DNA of 64,000 nucleotides from JACZYA01 sp965247455 (GTDB lineage Bacteria > Acidobacteriota > Terriglobia > Acidiferrales > 2-02-FULL-67-57), in the NCBI GenBank assembly GCA_965247455.1, contig CBDFHE010000013.1:1-64000 (forward strand). The letters run 5' to 3'. The notes below the pieces were generated by a model that was given only the letters and a program-made list of their open reading frames with translations, ran no database searches and was not told where the DNA came from. Position 1 is the first letter of the stretch; every line of letters starts with the position of its first letter. Both the position numbers and the translations under genes were made by a program. Shown here piece after piece: positions 1-8,906 of the stretch.

Positions 1-1312
1 ATCGTACGTCACCGTCTTGTTCTGGATGGTGCGCGAAATTCCCTGCTCGATCAGCCGCGCCACCTCCTTCCAGCCCATGAAGTCAAACATGAGCGCGCCC
101 GAGAGCATCACCGAGCTGGGATTGATAACGTCCTTGTCGGCATACTTGGGCGCGGTGCCGTGCGTGGCTTCAAACAGTCCGTAGCCGTCGCCGATGTTCG
201 CGCCCGGCGCCATCCCCAGTCCGCCCACCTGCGCCGCGCAGGCGTCCGAGAGGTAGTCGCCATTCAGATTGGGCGTGCAGGCCACGTCATACTCGCTCGG
301 TCGCGTAAGTATCTGCTGGAACATCGAGTCGGCGATGCGGTCGTTGACAAAAATCTTCTGCTTCCACTTCCCGCCCCCGTGTGTCCCGCCGATGGCGTCC
401 AAACATTCCTTCACTTCCGCGTAAATCTTCTGCTTGAACTCTTCCGGCGCAGCATCCAATCCCGGTTCGACCATGGCCGCATTGGCTTCGACAGAGAGGT
501 TGGGATTCTTGTCCCGGTTGTCCAAGATCCAGCTCTCGCGCTCGGTGACGATCTGGTCGCGGAACTCCTTCCTCGCCAGCTCGTAGCCCCAGTCGCGGAA
601 CGCGCCCCTCGGTGAACTTCATGATGTTGCCCTTGTGGACAAAGGTCACCCGCTTGCGCCCGTTCTCGATCGCGTAGCGCAACGCGCGCCGTGCAATCTT
701 CTGGGTTCCCGTAACAGAAATCGGCTTGATGCCGATGCCGGAGTCGGGCCGCGCTTTCTTCCCCAGCGACTCGACCAGCGCCAGCACCTTCTTGGCTTCG
801 GCTGAACCCGCAGGCCACTCGATGCCGGCATAGACGTCCTCGGTGTTCTCGCGGAAGATCACCACGTCCAACTTTTCCGGGCGCTTCACCGGCGAAGGCA
901 CGCCCGGGTACCACTTTACCGGCCGCACGCAGGCGTAAAGGTCCAGCACCTGCCGCAGGGTCACGTTCAAGCTGCGGATGCCGCCGCCCACCGGCGTCGT
1001 CAGCGGGCCTTTGATGGCAATGCGAAAGTCGCGGATGGCTGCCACCGTGTCATCCGGCAGCCAGTTCTGAAATTGGTTGAAAGCTTTTTCGCCCGCGAGT
1101 ATCTCCAGCCAGGCGATGCGACGCTTCCCGCCCGAAGCCTTCTCCACCGCCGCATCGAAGACGCGCTGGGACGCTTTCCAGATGTCGCGGCCGGTGCCGT
1201 CGCCTTCAATGAAGGGAATGATGGGATTGTCGGGAACTAGGAAGCGCCCGTCGCGGTACTCGATGGGCGCGCCATCGGAAGGAACAGAAATTCCGCTGTA
1301 GCTCTTGCGCAT
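1..1312 (-). CDS. icd: NADP-type isocitrate dehydrogenase, frameshifted, 3' end outside window
   Basis: Would oxidise isocitrate to 2-oxoglutarate in the TCA cycle. The start at 1312 (MRKSYSG) has a GGAG eight bases upstream. The N-terminal part reads NPIIPFIEGDGTG, then IRSLNVTLRQ, which carries the substrate-binding serine of the E. coli Icd type, then IFRENTEDVYAGIEW. After HKGNIMKFTEG the frame breaks at a run of four C on the plus strand (605-608). Removing one base restores AFRDWGYELARKEFRDQI, and the homology then runs to the window edge through GGTHGGGKWKQ, NGDYLSD and EATHGTAPKYADKD. The break is either a real 1-nt insertion or a sequencing/assembly error in a homopolymer. The gene lies downstream of aconitase on the same strand. 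The family call is very secure; the intactness is not. Confidence 0.93.
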
Positions 1313-1412
1313 GTGCTCATCTCCAGCTTCATCAGGGGGCCGCCAAATCCATCTTATGCCGGATTCGCCCACCCCGCAACCTTTTCACATCGATGGCAAG
1401 TTGGTTAGGTAG

Positions 1413-1522
1413 GGCAGACATTCTTGTCTGCCACTCCTACGCCGAGCCCGATGGCCTGTCCCGCTTGCCCTGAGCGTAGTCGAAGGGAGCGTAGCCAAAG
1501 GGCCCCTGCCACGGGGGACAGG
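1413..1522. repeat. intergenic hairpins between acnA and icd
   Basis: The 230-bp gap between acnA and icd holds no gene. It contains a perfect hairpin (GGCAGACA, loop TTCT, TGTCTGCC, 1413-1432). A second palindrome follows with arms CCTGTCCC (1455-1462) and GGGACAGG (1515-1522). Inside the second is a core reading CCTGAGCGTAGTCGAAGGG (about 1470-1487), whose reverse complement resembles cores near 27410 and 59409. This looks like a dispersed intergenic repeat. A role in transcript 3'-end formation after acnA is possible but there is no U-tract. Confidence 0.6.
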
Positions 1523-1542
1523 TTGCGGCGAGCAGTTTCGAT

Positions 1543-4263
1543 TTAATCACTGGCGAGCAGATTACGGAGGACGGTCTGGAGGATGCCGCCGTTGCGGTAG
1601 TAGTTGACCTCAACCGCGGAATCGAGCCGGGCCACGGCTTTGAAGTTCTGCTTGCTTCCGTCGGAACCCGCGGCTGTGACCGTGACTTCCTGCCGGGGCT
1701 GAATGTCAGCGTCGAGGTCGGCCAGATCGAAAACTTCCTGCCCGGTCAGACCGAGCGCCGCAGCACTGTCGCCCTGTTTGAATTGCAACGGCAGCACACC
1801 CATCCCCACCAGGTTGCTGCGGTGGATGCGCTCGTAGCTCTCCGCCAGCACTGCTTTCACACCCAGCAGCAGCGTGCCCTTGGCCGCCCAGTCGCGCGAC
1901 GACCCGGTGCCGTACTCCTTGCCTGCGATCACCAGCAGCGGCACGCCTTCGGTCTTGTACTTCATAGCGGCGTCGTAAATCGCCATGCGCTCCCCGTCGG
2001 GAAAGTGCACCGTCACGCCGCCTTCAGTCCCAGGCACGAGCTGGTTCTTCAGCCGGATGTTGGCGAAGGTGCCGCGCACCATCACGCGGTCGTTGCCGCG
2101 CCGGGAACCGAACGAGTTGAACTCCATCGGCTGCACACCGTTTTCAATCAGGAAGCGTCCCGCCGGACCCTCGGGCGGAATGCTGCCGGCGGGGGAAATG
2201 TGGTCGGTGGTCACCGAGTCGCCCAGCAGCGCCAGCACCCGCGCTCCCCGAATGTCGCCGATAGCGGCCGGCTGCGGGCTGAGGTCAGCAAAGAACGGCG
2301 GCTCCTGAATGTAGGTGGACTCCCCGCGCCAACCGTAGAGCGTGCCGCCCGCCACCGGAATGGCATTCCAGCTCGAGTTGCCGTCCCAAACATTGCCGTA
2401 CACCGCTTGGAACATCTCCGGCTTGATGGCGCGGCCCAAGGTTTGGGCAATCTCCTCCTGCGTGGGCCAGAGGTCGCGCAAGAAAACCGGCTTGCCGCCT
2501 TCCCCTTTGCCAAGCGGCTCATTACCCAAGTCGATGTCCACCGTGCCCGCTAACGCATAGGCCACCACCAGCGGCGGCGACGCCAGGTAGCTGGCTTTCA
2601 CCAGCGGGTGGATGCGCCCTTCAAAATTTCGATTTCCTGACAACACCGCAGCAGCCACCAGTTGATTCTCGCTCACTGCGTTGCCGACCACCTCAGGCAA
2701 CGGCCCGCTGTTCCCGATGCAAGTCGTGCAACCGTACCCCACCAAGTTGAAACCCAACTGGTCCAAGTAGGATTGCAGCCCGGCTTCCTTCAGGTAGTCG
2801 GTCACCACCTTGGAGCCCGGCGCCAAACTGGTTTTGACGTAGGGCGGAACTTTGAGCCCGCGCTCGACCGCTTTCTTCGCCAGCAACCCGGCTCCCAGCA
2901 TGACCGAAGGGTTGGAGGTGTTGGTGCAGGAAGTGATGGCGGCGATCACCACCGCGCCGTGCCCCATGCTGGCCCGCGTGCCGTTGAAGCCCACGCTGGC
3001 CGAGCGGGCGAGATCGCCCGAGGCCAACCCGAAGCCGCGCTCCTCCACCGGCGCAGTGAGAGTTTTCCGGAAAGAGTCCTTCATCCGGGAGAGCGGCACG
3101 CGGTCCTGCGGTCGCTTCGGGCCCGCCAGGCTCGGCTCCACCGTCCCCAGGTCCAGTTCCAGGGTGTCGCTGAACTCAAGGTCGGGCGTCTGGTCGGTAC
3201 GGAACAACCCCTGTTCCTTCGAGTAGCGCTCCACCCGTTGCACTACGTCCTCGCTCCGCCCGGTGCTGCGTAAATAGCGCAGCGTCTCCCCGTCCACCGG
3301 GAAGAACCCCATGGTGGCGCCATACTCGGGCGCCATGTTGGCGACGGTGGCGCGGTCCGGCAGCGCCATCTGCGAAAGCCCGCTGCCGTAAAACTCGACG
3401 AACATATCCACCACGCCTTTCTTGCGGATCATTTCCGTGACGGTCAGAACCAGGTCGGTGGCGGTGACTCCCTCGCGCAGCCGTCCGTGCAGTCTGAAGC
3501 CCACCACCTGCGGGGTCAGGAAGTAGAGCGGCTGGCCCAGCATCACCGCCTCAGCCTCGATGCCGCCCACGCCCCAGCCCAGCACGCCCAGCCCGTTAAT
3601 CATGGTCGTGTGGGAGTCGGTGCCCACCAGCGTGTCGGGGAACACCTCGACTTCTCCTGTGCGCTCGCGCGTCAGTACCACCTGGGCGAGGAACTCCAGG
3701 TTCACTTGATGCACAATGCCGGTCGCCGGCGGCACCACCCGAAAACCGCCGAAGGCTTGCTTCCCCCAGCGGAGGAACTCGTAGCGCTCGCGGTTGCGCC
3801 GGAACTCAATCTCGGCGTTCTGCTGCAACGCCACCAGCGACCCGAAGACGTCCACCTGCACCGAGTGGTCAATCACCAAATCCACCGGGACCGCGGGGTT
3901 GATCTTGGCCGGGTCGCCCCCCAGCCGCTTCATCGCCGAGCGCAGGGCGGCCAGGTCCACCACCGCCGGAACGCCGGTGAAATCTTGCAGAACGACGCGC
4001 GCCGGTTGGAAAGGAATCTCGCGGCTGGCCGGCTTCTGGGTCTGCCAGGAAGCCAGCGCGGCGACGTCCTCTTCGCTCACCAGCTCGCCATCGCAGTGGC
4101 GCAGCACCGCTTCCAGCAGCACCTTGAGTGAAAACGGAAGGCGTGCAATCGAATCCAGGCCGGCCTTCTCCAGCCGGTCCAGGCGGTAGATGGTTGCGCT
4201 GCCGCTGCCGGTGTCAAAGGATGCGCGGGCGCCAAAGGTGTCTTTCCTCTTTCCGGTGGCCAT
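1543..4263 (-). CDS. acnA: aconitate hydratase A
   Basis: Interconverts citrate and isocitrate in the cytoplasm through a [4Fe-4S] cluster. About 906 residues, the usual length for the AcnA/IRP type. Cluster-binding cysteines are visible in AITSCTNTSNP and in YGCTTCIGNSGPL. Early motifs include VDLVIDHSVQVD and LVGTDSHTTMINGLGVLGWGVGG. The C-terminal swivel domain has GDSVTTDHISPAG and GKEYGTGSSRDWAAKG. The start at 4263 (MATGKRK) is preferred over an in-frame ATG 12 nt upstream because GGGAG lies at ribosome-binding distance. It precedes icd on the same strand, so consecutive TCA steps are encoded together. Confidence 0.97.
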   Translation of the reverse strand: MATGKRKDTFGARASFDTGSGSATIYRLDRLEKAGLDSIARLPFSLKVLLEAVLRHCDGELVSEEDVAALASWQTQKPASREIPFQPARVVLQDFTGVPAVVDLAALRSAMKRLGGDPAKINPAVPVDLVIDHSVQVDVFGSLVALQQNAEIEFRRNRERYEFLRWGKQAFGGFRVVPPATGIVHQVNLEFLAQVVLTRERTGEVEVFPDTLVGTDSHTTMINGLGVLGWGVGGIEAEAVMLGQPLYFLTPQVVGFRLHGRLREGVTATDLVLTVTEMIRKKGVVDMFVEFYGSGLSQMALPDRATVANMAPEYGATMGFFPVDGETLRYLRSTGRSEDVVQRVERYSKEQGLFRTDQTPDLEFSDTLELDLGTVEPSLAGPKRPQDRVPLSRMKDSFRKTLTAPVEERGFGLASGDLARSASVGFNGTRASMGHGAVVIAAITSCTNTSNPSVMLGAGLLAKKAVERGLKVPPYVKTSLAPGSKVVTDYLKEAGLQSYLDQLGFNLVGYGCTTCIGNSGPLPEVVGNAVSENQLVAAAVLSGNRNFEGRIHPLVKASYLASPPLVVAYALAGTVDIDLGNEPLGKGEGGKPVFLRDLWPTQEEIAQTLGRAIKPEMFQAVYGNVWDGNSSWNAIPVAGGTLYGWRGESTYIQEPPFFADLSPQPAAIGDIRGARVLALLGDSVTTDHISPAGSIPPEGPAGRFLIENGVQPMEFNSFGSRRGNDRVMVRGTFANIRLKNQLVPGTEGGVTVHFPDGERMAIYDAAMKYKTEGVPLLVIAGKEYGTGSSRDWAAKGTLLLGVKAVLAESYERIHRSNLVGMGVLPLQFKQGDSAAALGLTGQEVFDLADLDADIQPRQEVTVTAAGSDGSKQNFKAVARLDSAVEVNYYRNGGILQTVLRNLLASD

Positions 4264-4375
4264 ATTCACTCCCATTGCGGTACCTGCAAACGAAAAGCAG
4301 CGCCCGGCCCCATGGCTCCGCGCGCCTAAAATCTAGAATAGCACCAGCCGGGGGCGGAGACAACCTGCGCCAGCT

Positions 4376-7327
4376 TCAACCGAACACGCGCAGGAAATGC
4401 GCGCGCAGGTTGCGGCGGGTTTCACTGACTCGACTCTTCAAGCTCTCTGCATTCAGCGTCTCTCCCACCCAGCGGCCTGCCAACTCCGCCACCACCTCTG
4501 CCCGCGGACCCGAGGGGAGCGCCGCTGTGCTGTAGCCGCTGACCAATCGAATGGCATGATCCACCGCCTGCAACAAGTGCGCGGCATGCCGGAGTCCTTG
4601 CCCATCCTGCGGGCTCAACTCCCCCGCCCGGCACAGGGCCGCGATCTGCTTGGAGAAACCCTGCCCCGCCGGCGGCAGCGCTCGCGAGCGCAAGGCCAAG
4701 CCCGACAGAATAAAATCCAGGTCGTAGATTCCACCCACGCCGAACTTGAAATTGTCTTCCGCTCCGGCCGTGCCGCCTTCCCCCTCCAACCGCTGCCGCA
4801 TCTGCCGCAGCGCGCTCCGAACCGCCTCCCACTCGGAGAAACGTTCGCCCAGAAGGCTGCGCAACTCTTCGCACCAGTCGCGCCCCACCTTCCAGTCGCC
4901 GCCTAACGGCCGCGCCTTCAAATAAGTGACTCCTTCCCAGACCTCCGCCGCGGTACGGAAATAATCCAGCATCCCTTCGGCTGTCTGCACCAGTTCACCT
5001 TCGCTCCCGCGCGGGCGCAGACGGGTATCCACCGGAAACAGCGTGCCGTCGCGCGTGTAGCCCGAAATCACGTGGAGGAACTTCTCCACCAACGCACGTG
5101 CTGATCCGCGCGCATCTCGGTCAGCTGCGATGAAGATCAAATCCACGTCGGAACCCAAGTCCAGCTCGCCGGTGCCCAAGCGACCCAGGGCCACCACCGC
5201 CAAGCCCTGCCCGGTCCGCTTGACTTCCTGCTCCGCGATGCTCAGCCCGGCACGCAAGATGTCCTCGGCCAGGGCTGTGAACTCGCTCAAGCCCGCTTCC
5301 AGCGGCCGGCTGCCGCACAGTTCGCGGACGCCCCAAGAGAAAAGCTGGTCGCGGAAATAACGGCGCAGAATCGCCATCCGCCGGCTGAGCGGAGCCTTCG
5401 GCCCTGCCAACCCTTTGAGCACAGCCTGGGCTGGCCCCGGCGCCGGAGCTACGCTTTCCTCACGCAAGGGGAGAGATTGGCCGAGCTCGCCCGTCCGACA
5501 CAAAGCCGGCAACTGCTCCAACCGTTCCGGCCGGCGGATGAGCAATTCCCCCACCGGCTCGCTCTTGCGCAAGACTTCCACCGCCATCGGCAAGGCTTGG
5601 CCCGCACGCGTGACCGCCGCAAAAGTTTCCGAGGAAGTCACAGCAACCGAGAGGAAACGATGGAAAGCCCTGCGGGCACCCTCGGGAACCTCCAACCCGG
5701 CAAGCTCCTGCGACAGCGGCGTGTCCCGCCGGCGCAGCTCCTCCAGCAGACGGCCGCGATCGAGCCCGCTGGGAAACGCCAGCGCGTCCTCCGCTTCGAG
5801 GGCGAACTCCTCTGCCTGAGCCGGTCGCGGCGCGCGCGGCAGCACTCGCTCGTAAATCGCCTGCACTCGTTGCAGATGCTTGCCCAGCGTGGCACGGAAC
5901 TCGTCCGCCGCCGGCCGTCCCGAGCTCCCGCTCACGCCACAGCAACGCGCCGCCAGTTCCAGCGCCCGGGGCTCGCTTGGCAGCGTATGAGTCTGGTGAC
6001 CCTGTTCGAGTTGCAAGCGGTGCTCCACCAAGCGCAGGAACTGGTAGGCAACCGCCAGGCGATGGTGATCACGGGCGGTGAGATACCCTTTGTCATAGAG
6101 CCGTTGCAGCCCCATCAAAGTGCCTTTGGCGCGCACCCAGGGGTCGTTGCGGCCGTAGAGGCGCTGAAGGCACTGCACCAAGAACTCGATGTCGCGGATA
6201 CCACCCGGCGCCACCTTTACGTTCGTCTGGCTCGTGCCGCGCCCACGCAGCTTGCGGTCGAACTGCTCCCGCGCCTTCAGCACACTTTCAACCGCCGGGA
6301 CGTGCACCTCGGTCCGATAGATGAACGGCTCGACCGCCTGCAGGAATTCCTTCACCAGACCGGCACTCCCGGCCGCGTGGCGGGCTTTCAACAGCATTTG
6401 CAATTCCCACTCCCGCGCCTGGCTCCGGTAGTAGTGCACCGCCGCCGGCAGGCTGATGGCCACGTCGCCTTCTCCCCCGCCGGGACGCAGCCGCAAATCC
6501 ACGCGAAACACCGCGCCTTCGGGCGTAACCCCGGCAATGAGCTTCAGCAGCCGCTGGGCCAGGCGCAGAAAGTATTCGCTGTTGGAGATGCGTTTCTGCC
6601 GCCCGCTGCCGGAAGTTTCCCCCTCGCCCGCGTAAAGAAACAGCAGGTCCACGTCGGAACTGTAGTTCAGCTCATTGCCGCCCAGTTTTCCCAGCGACAC
6701 CACCGCCAAGTGCGCCGGCACCAGTCGCCCGCGGGCATCGGTAGTCTGAGGCTGGCCGGTGCGGGCCTGCAACTCTCGGTCGGCGATGCGCAGCGCCTTT
6801 TCCAGCAGCACATCGGCCAGGGTGGAGAGCTCCAGGGTGGTTTCAGTCAGGTCCGCCAACTTGAGGATGTCTTTCAAGGCAATGCGCAGGTATTCCCGGC
6901 GCTTAAAGCGCGCCAGCACCAGGGCCGGATCAGCATCCAGCGCCGCGGTCTCAAAACGAGCGTACTCCTCCAGCAAATCCTCCTTCGATTTCAGGCGGCT
7001 CAAGCGCTTGTCGCGACCGAGCCAAAGGATCAACTCCGGCTGAACGATGAGAGTTTCGCTGAGAAAACGGCTGTGACTGAACAGAGCCAGCAAGGAATGT
7101 AGCAGAGCCGGCTGGCGGGCCAATCCATTCAATACTCGCGGGCCCGCCTCCCGCGCAAACCGTTCCAGGTTGTTGAGGGCGGTATCGGGATCGGGCACCT
7201 GCGCCAACACGGTCGGGAGCAGATCGAAGACGCGTGGCGCCAGGCGCGGCTTCAGCAAGTCCAGGTTGGCCCGGGCGCGGGGAGGGTCGGCCAACTCCAG
7301 GCCGGCGTAGGGGTCGGGAAGACTCAT
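4376..7327 (-). CDS. glnE: bifunctional glutamine synthetase adenylyltransferase / adenylyl-removing enzyme
   Basis: Attaches AMP to, and phosphorolytically removes it from, glutamine synthetase, under control of PII and nitrogen status in characterised bacteria. At 983 residues it is full length for GlnE. Two nucleotidyltransferase modules are visible: GGNELNYSSDVDLLF near residue 220 (adenylyl-removing half) and GELDLGSDVDLIF near residue 726 (adenylyltransferase half), each with the GS(D)xD metal-binding core. Each is followed by a helical GlnD/GlnE-type linker (VKVAPGGIRDIEFLVQ and FKFGVGGIYDLDFILS). It lies 63 bp downstream of glnA, its substrate, on the same strand and is probably co-transcribed with it. 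Confidence 0.97.
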   Translation of the reverse strand: MSLPDPYAGLELADPPRARANLDLLKPRLAPRVFDLLPTVLAQVPDPDTALNNLERFAREAGPRVLNGLARQPALLHSLLALFSHSRFLSETLIVQPELILWLGRDKRLSRLKSKEDLLEEYARFETAALDADPALVLARFKRREYLRIALKDILKLADLTETTLELSTLADVLLEKALRIADRELQARTGQPQTTDARGRLVPAHLAVVSLGKLGGNELNYSSDVDLLFLYAGEGETSGSGRQKRISNSEYFLRLAQRLLKLIAGVTPEGAVFRVDLRLRPGGGEGDVAISLPAAVHYYRSQAREWELQMLLKARHAAGSAGLVKEFLQAVEPFIYRTEVHVPAVESVLKAREQFDRKLRGRGTSQTNVKVAPGGIRDIEFLVQCLQRLYGRNDPWVRAKGTLMGLQRLYDKGYLTARDHHRLAVAYQFLRLVEHRLQLEQGHQTHTLPSEPRALELAARCCGVSGSSGRPAADEFRATLGKHLQRVQAIYERVLPRAPRPAQAEEFALEAEDALAFPSGLDRGRLLEELRRRDTPLSQELAGLEVPEGARRAFHRFLSVAVTSSETFAAVTRAGQALPMAVEVLRKSEPVGELLIRRPERLEQLPALCRTGELGQSLPLREESVAPAPGPAQAVLKGLAGPKAPLSRRMAILRRYFRDQLFSWGVRELCGSRPLEAGLSEFTALAEDILRAGLSIAEQEVKRTGQGLAVVALGRLGTGELDLGSDVDLIFIAADRDARGSARALVEKFLHVISGYTRDGTLFPVDTRLRPRGSEGELVQTAEGMLDYFRTAAEVWEGVTYLKARPLGGDWKVGRDWCEELRSLLGERFSEWEAVRSALRQMRQRLEGEGGTAGAEDNFKFGVGGIYDLDFILSGLALRSRALPPAGQGFSKQIAALCRAGELSPQDGQGLRHAAHLLQAVDHAIRLVSGYSTAALPSGPRAEVVAELAGRWVGETLNAESLKSRVSETRRNLRAHFLRVFG

Positions 7328-7390
7328 CTATCCGAAGACGAGTCTACCCCAAGCAGCGCTGAGTGAACAGCGGCGGTGACTCCGAACCAG

Positions 7391-8800
7391 CTACACGTCG
7401 TAGTAGAGGGAAAACTCGTAGGGATGCGGGCGCATCCGTATGGCCTGCACCTCGTTCTTCGTCTTGTAGTTGATCCAGAGCTCAATGATGTCCTTGGTGA
7501 AGACGTCGCCCTTAAGCAGGAACTCGTGGTCGCGCCCCAGGGCCTCCAACGCTTCTTCCAACGAGCCGGGCAGCGCCGGGACGCCCTTCAACTCCTCCGG
7601 GCTCAGGTCGTAGATGTCCTTGTCCAGCGGCTCGCCGGGGTCGATCTTATTCTCGATCCCATCCAGACCGGCCATCAGCAGAGCCGAATACGCCAGGTAG
7701 GGATTGCAAGAGGGGTCGGGCGGACGGAACTCAACCCGCTTCGACTTGGGGTTGGGCGAATACATGGGAATGCGGCAAGCGGCGCTGCGGTTCCGGCGCG
7801 AGTAGGCCAGGTTCACCGGCGCTTCGAAGCCCGGCACCAGCCGCTTGTAGGAGTTGGTGGTCGGAGCCGCAAACGCCACCAGCGCCGGAGCGTGTTTGAG
7901 CAGCCCGCCGATGTACCAGAGCGCCGTCTGGCTCAATCCGGCGTAGAGCTCGCCGGCAAACAGCGGCTTCCCCTTCAGCCACAAACTCTGGTGGATGTGC
8001 ATGCCGGAGCCGTTGTCCTGGAAAAGCGGCTTGGGCATGAAGGTGACGGTCTTGCCGTACTGGTTGGCAACGTTGCGGACGATGTACTTGTACAGCATCA
8101 AGTTGTCGGCGGCGCGCACCAGGGTGGTGAAGCGACAGTCAATCTCCGTTTGCCCGCCGGTGGCGACCTCGTGGTGGTGGCACTCTACCTCCAGCCCGCA
8201 GCGCTCCATCTGGAGGGTCATTTCGGTGCGCAGGTCCTGGTAGTGGTCGGTGGGCGGCACTGGGAAATAGCCTTCCTTGTAGCGGGGCCGGTAGCCCAGG
8301 TTGCGCCCCTCGCGGGCGGAGTTCCAGCGGCCCTCCTCGGCGTCGATGAAGTAGAAGCCGTACTGCTCGCGCTGGTCGAAGCGGATGTTGTCAAAGATGA
8401 AAAACTCGGCCTCGGCGCCGACATAGGCGGTGTCCGCCAAGCCGGTAAAGCCCAGGTAGGCTTCCGCCTTCTTGGCGATAAAGCGCGGGTCGCGCGGGTA
8501 CTGCTGCTTGGTGATAGGGTCAATGATGTCGCCGACCATGGTCATAGTCGGCACGTCGCGGAACGGATCCAAGATGGCGGTGGAGGGGTCGGGCACCAGC
8601 AGCATGTCGCTCTCGTGGATGGCCGCCCAGCCGCGAATGCTGGAACCGTCAATCCCAAACCCGTCTTCAAACGACTGCAGGTCCAGCACGTGCATGGGGA
8701 AGGAGACGTGGTGCCACAAGCCGGGCAAATCACAGAAACGGAGGTCAATGATTCGGACGTTGTTCCGCTCGGCAAACGCCAACACTTCTTTCGCTGTCAT
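7391..8800 (-). CDS. glnA: glutamine synthetase type I
   Basis: ATP-dependent ligation of ammonia to glutamate; dodecameric GSI in the cytoplasm. 469 residues, typical of GSI-beta. Recognisable motifs are GIDGSSIRGW, EFFIFDNIRFD, the ATP-site NGSGMHIHQSLW, and the NRSAACRIP segment. The codon for tyrosine 397 lies in DIYDLSPEE, at the same number as the adenylylated Tyr of E. coli GlnA, which agrees with glnE being the next gene. The start at 8800 (MTAKEVL) has AGGAG six bases upstream; an in-frame TTG 39 nt further up is less likely. A sigma70-like promoter (8878-8906) precedes it, and an IS copy sits immediately beyond that promoter. Confidence 0.97.
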   Translation of the reverse strand: MTAKEVLAFAERNNVRIIDLRFCDLPGLWHHVSFPMHVLDLQSFEDGFGIDGSSIRGWAAIHESDMLLVPDPSTAILDPFRDVPTMTMVGDIIDPITKQQYPRDPRFIAKKAEAYLGFTGLADTAYVGAEAEFFIFDNIRFDQREQYGFYFIDAEEGRWNSAREGRNLGYRPRYKEGYFPVPPTDHYQDLRTEMTLQMERCGLEVECHHHEVATGGQTEIDCRFTTLVRAADNLMLYKYIVRNVANQYGKTVTFMPKPLFQDNGSGMHIHQSLWLKGKPLFAGELYAGLSQTALWYIGGLLKHAPALVAFAAPTTNSYKRLVPGFEAPVNLAYSRRNRSAACRIPMYSPNPKSKRVEFRPPDPSCNPYLAYSALLMAGLDGIENKIDPGEPLDKDIYDLSPEELKGVPALPGSLEEALEALGRDHEFLLKGDVFTKDIIELWINYKTKNEVQAIRMRPHPYEFSLYYDV

Positions 8801-8877
8801 GGTTTCTCCTGGAGAAAGTTGGTACGAGGGCGGGTACAAACCAAACAGTAGACCCTAGCCGTCATCCCGGGGACTGT

Positions 8878-8906
8878 AGTGTAGTGGAAACCCGGCCCGC
8901 GGTCAA
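8878..8906 (-). promoter_or_regulatory. predicted sigma70 promoter of glnA
   Basis: On the minus strand TTGACC (8906-8901), a 17-bp spacer, then TACACT (8883-8878). Spacing is ideal and both boxes are near consensus. The target duplication of IS copy A starts at 8907, the very next base upstream of the -35 box, so the hexamers survive but the native upstream DNA has been replaced by IS sequence beyond 15 bp. Confidence 0.6.
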
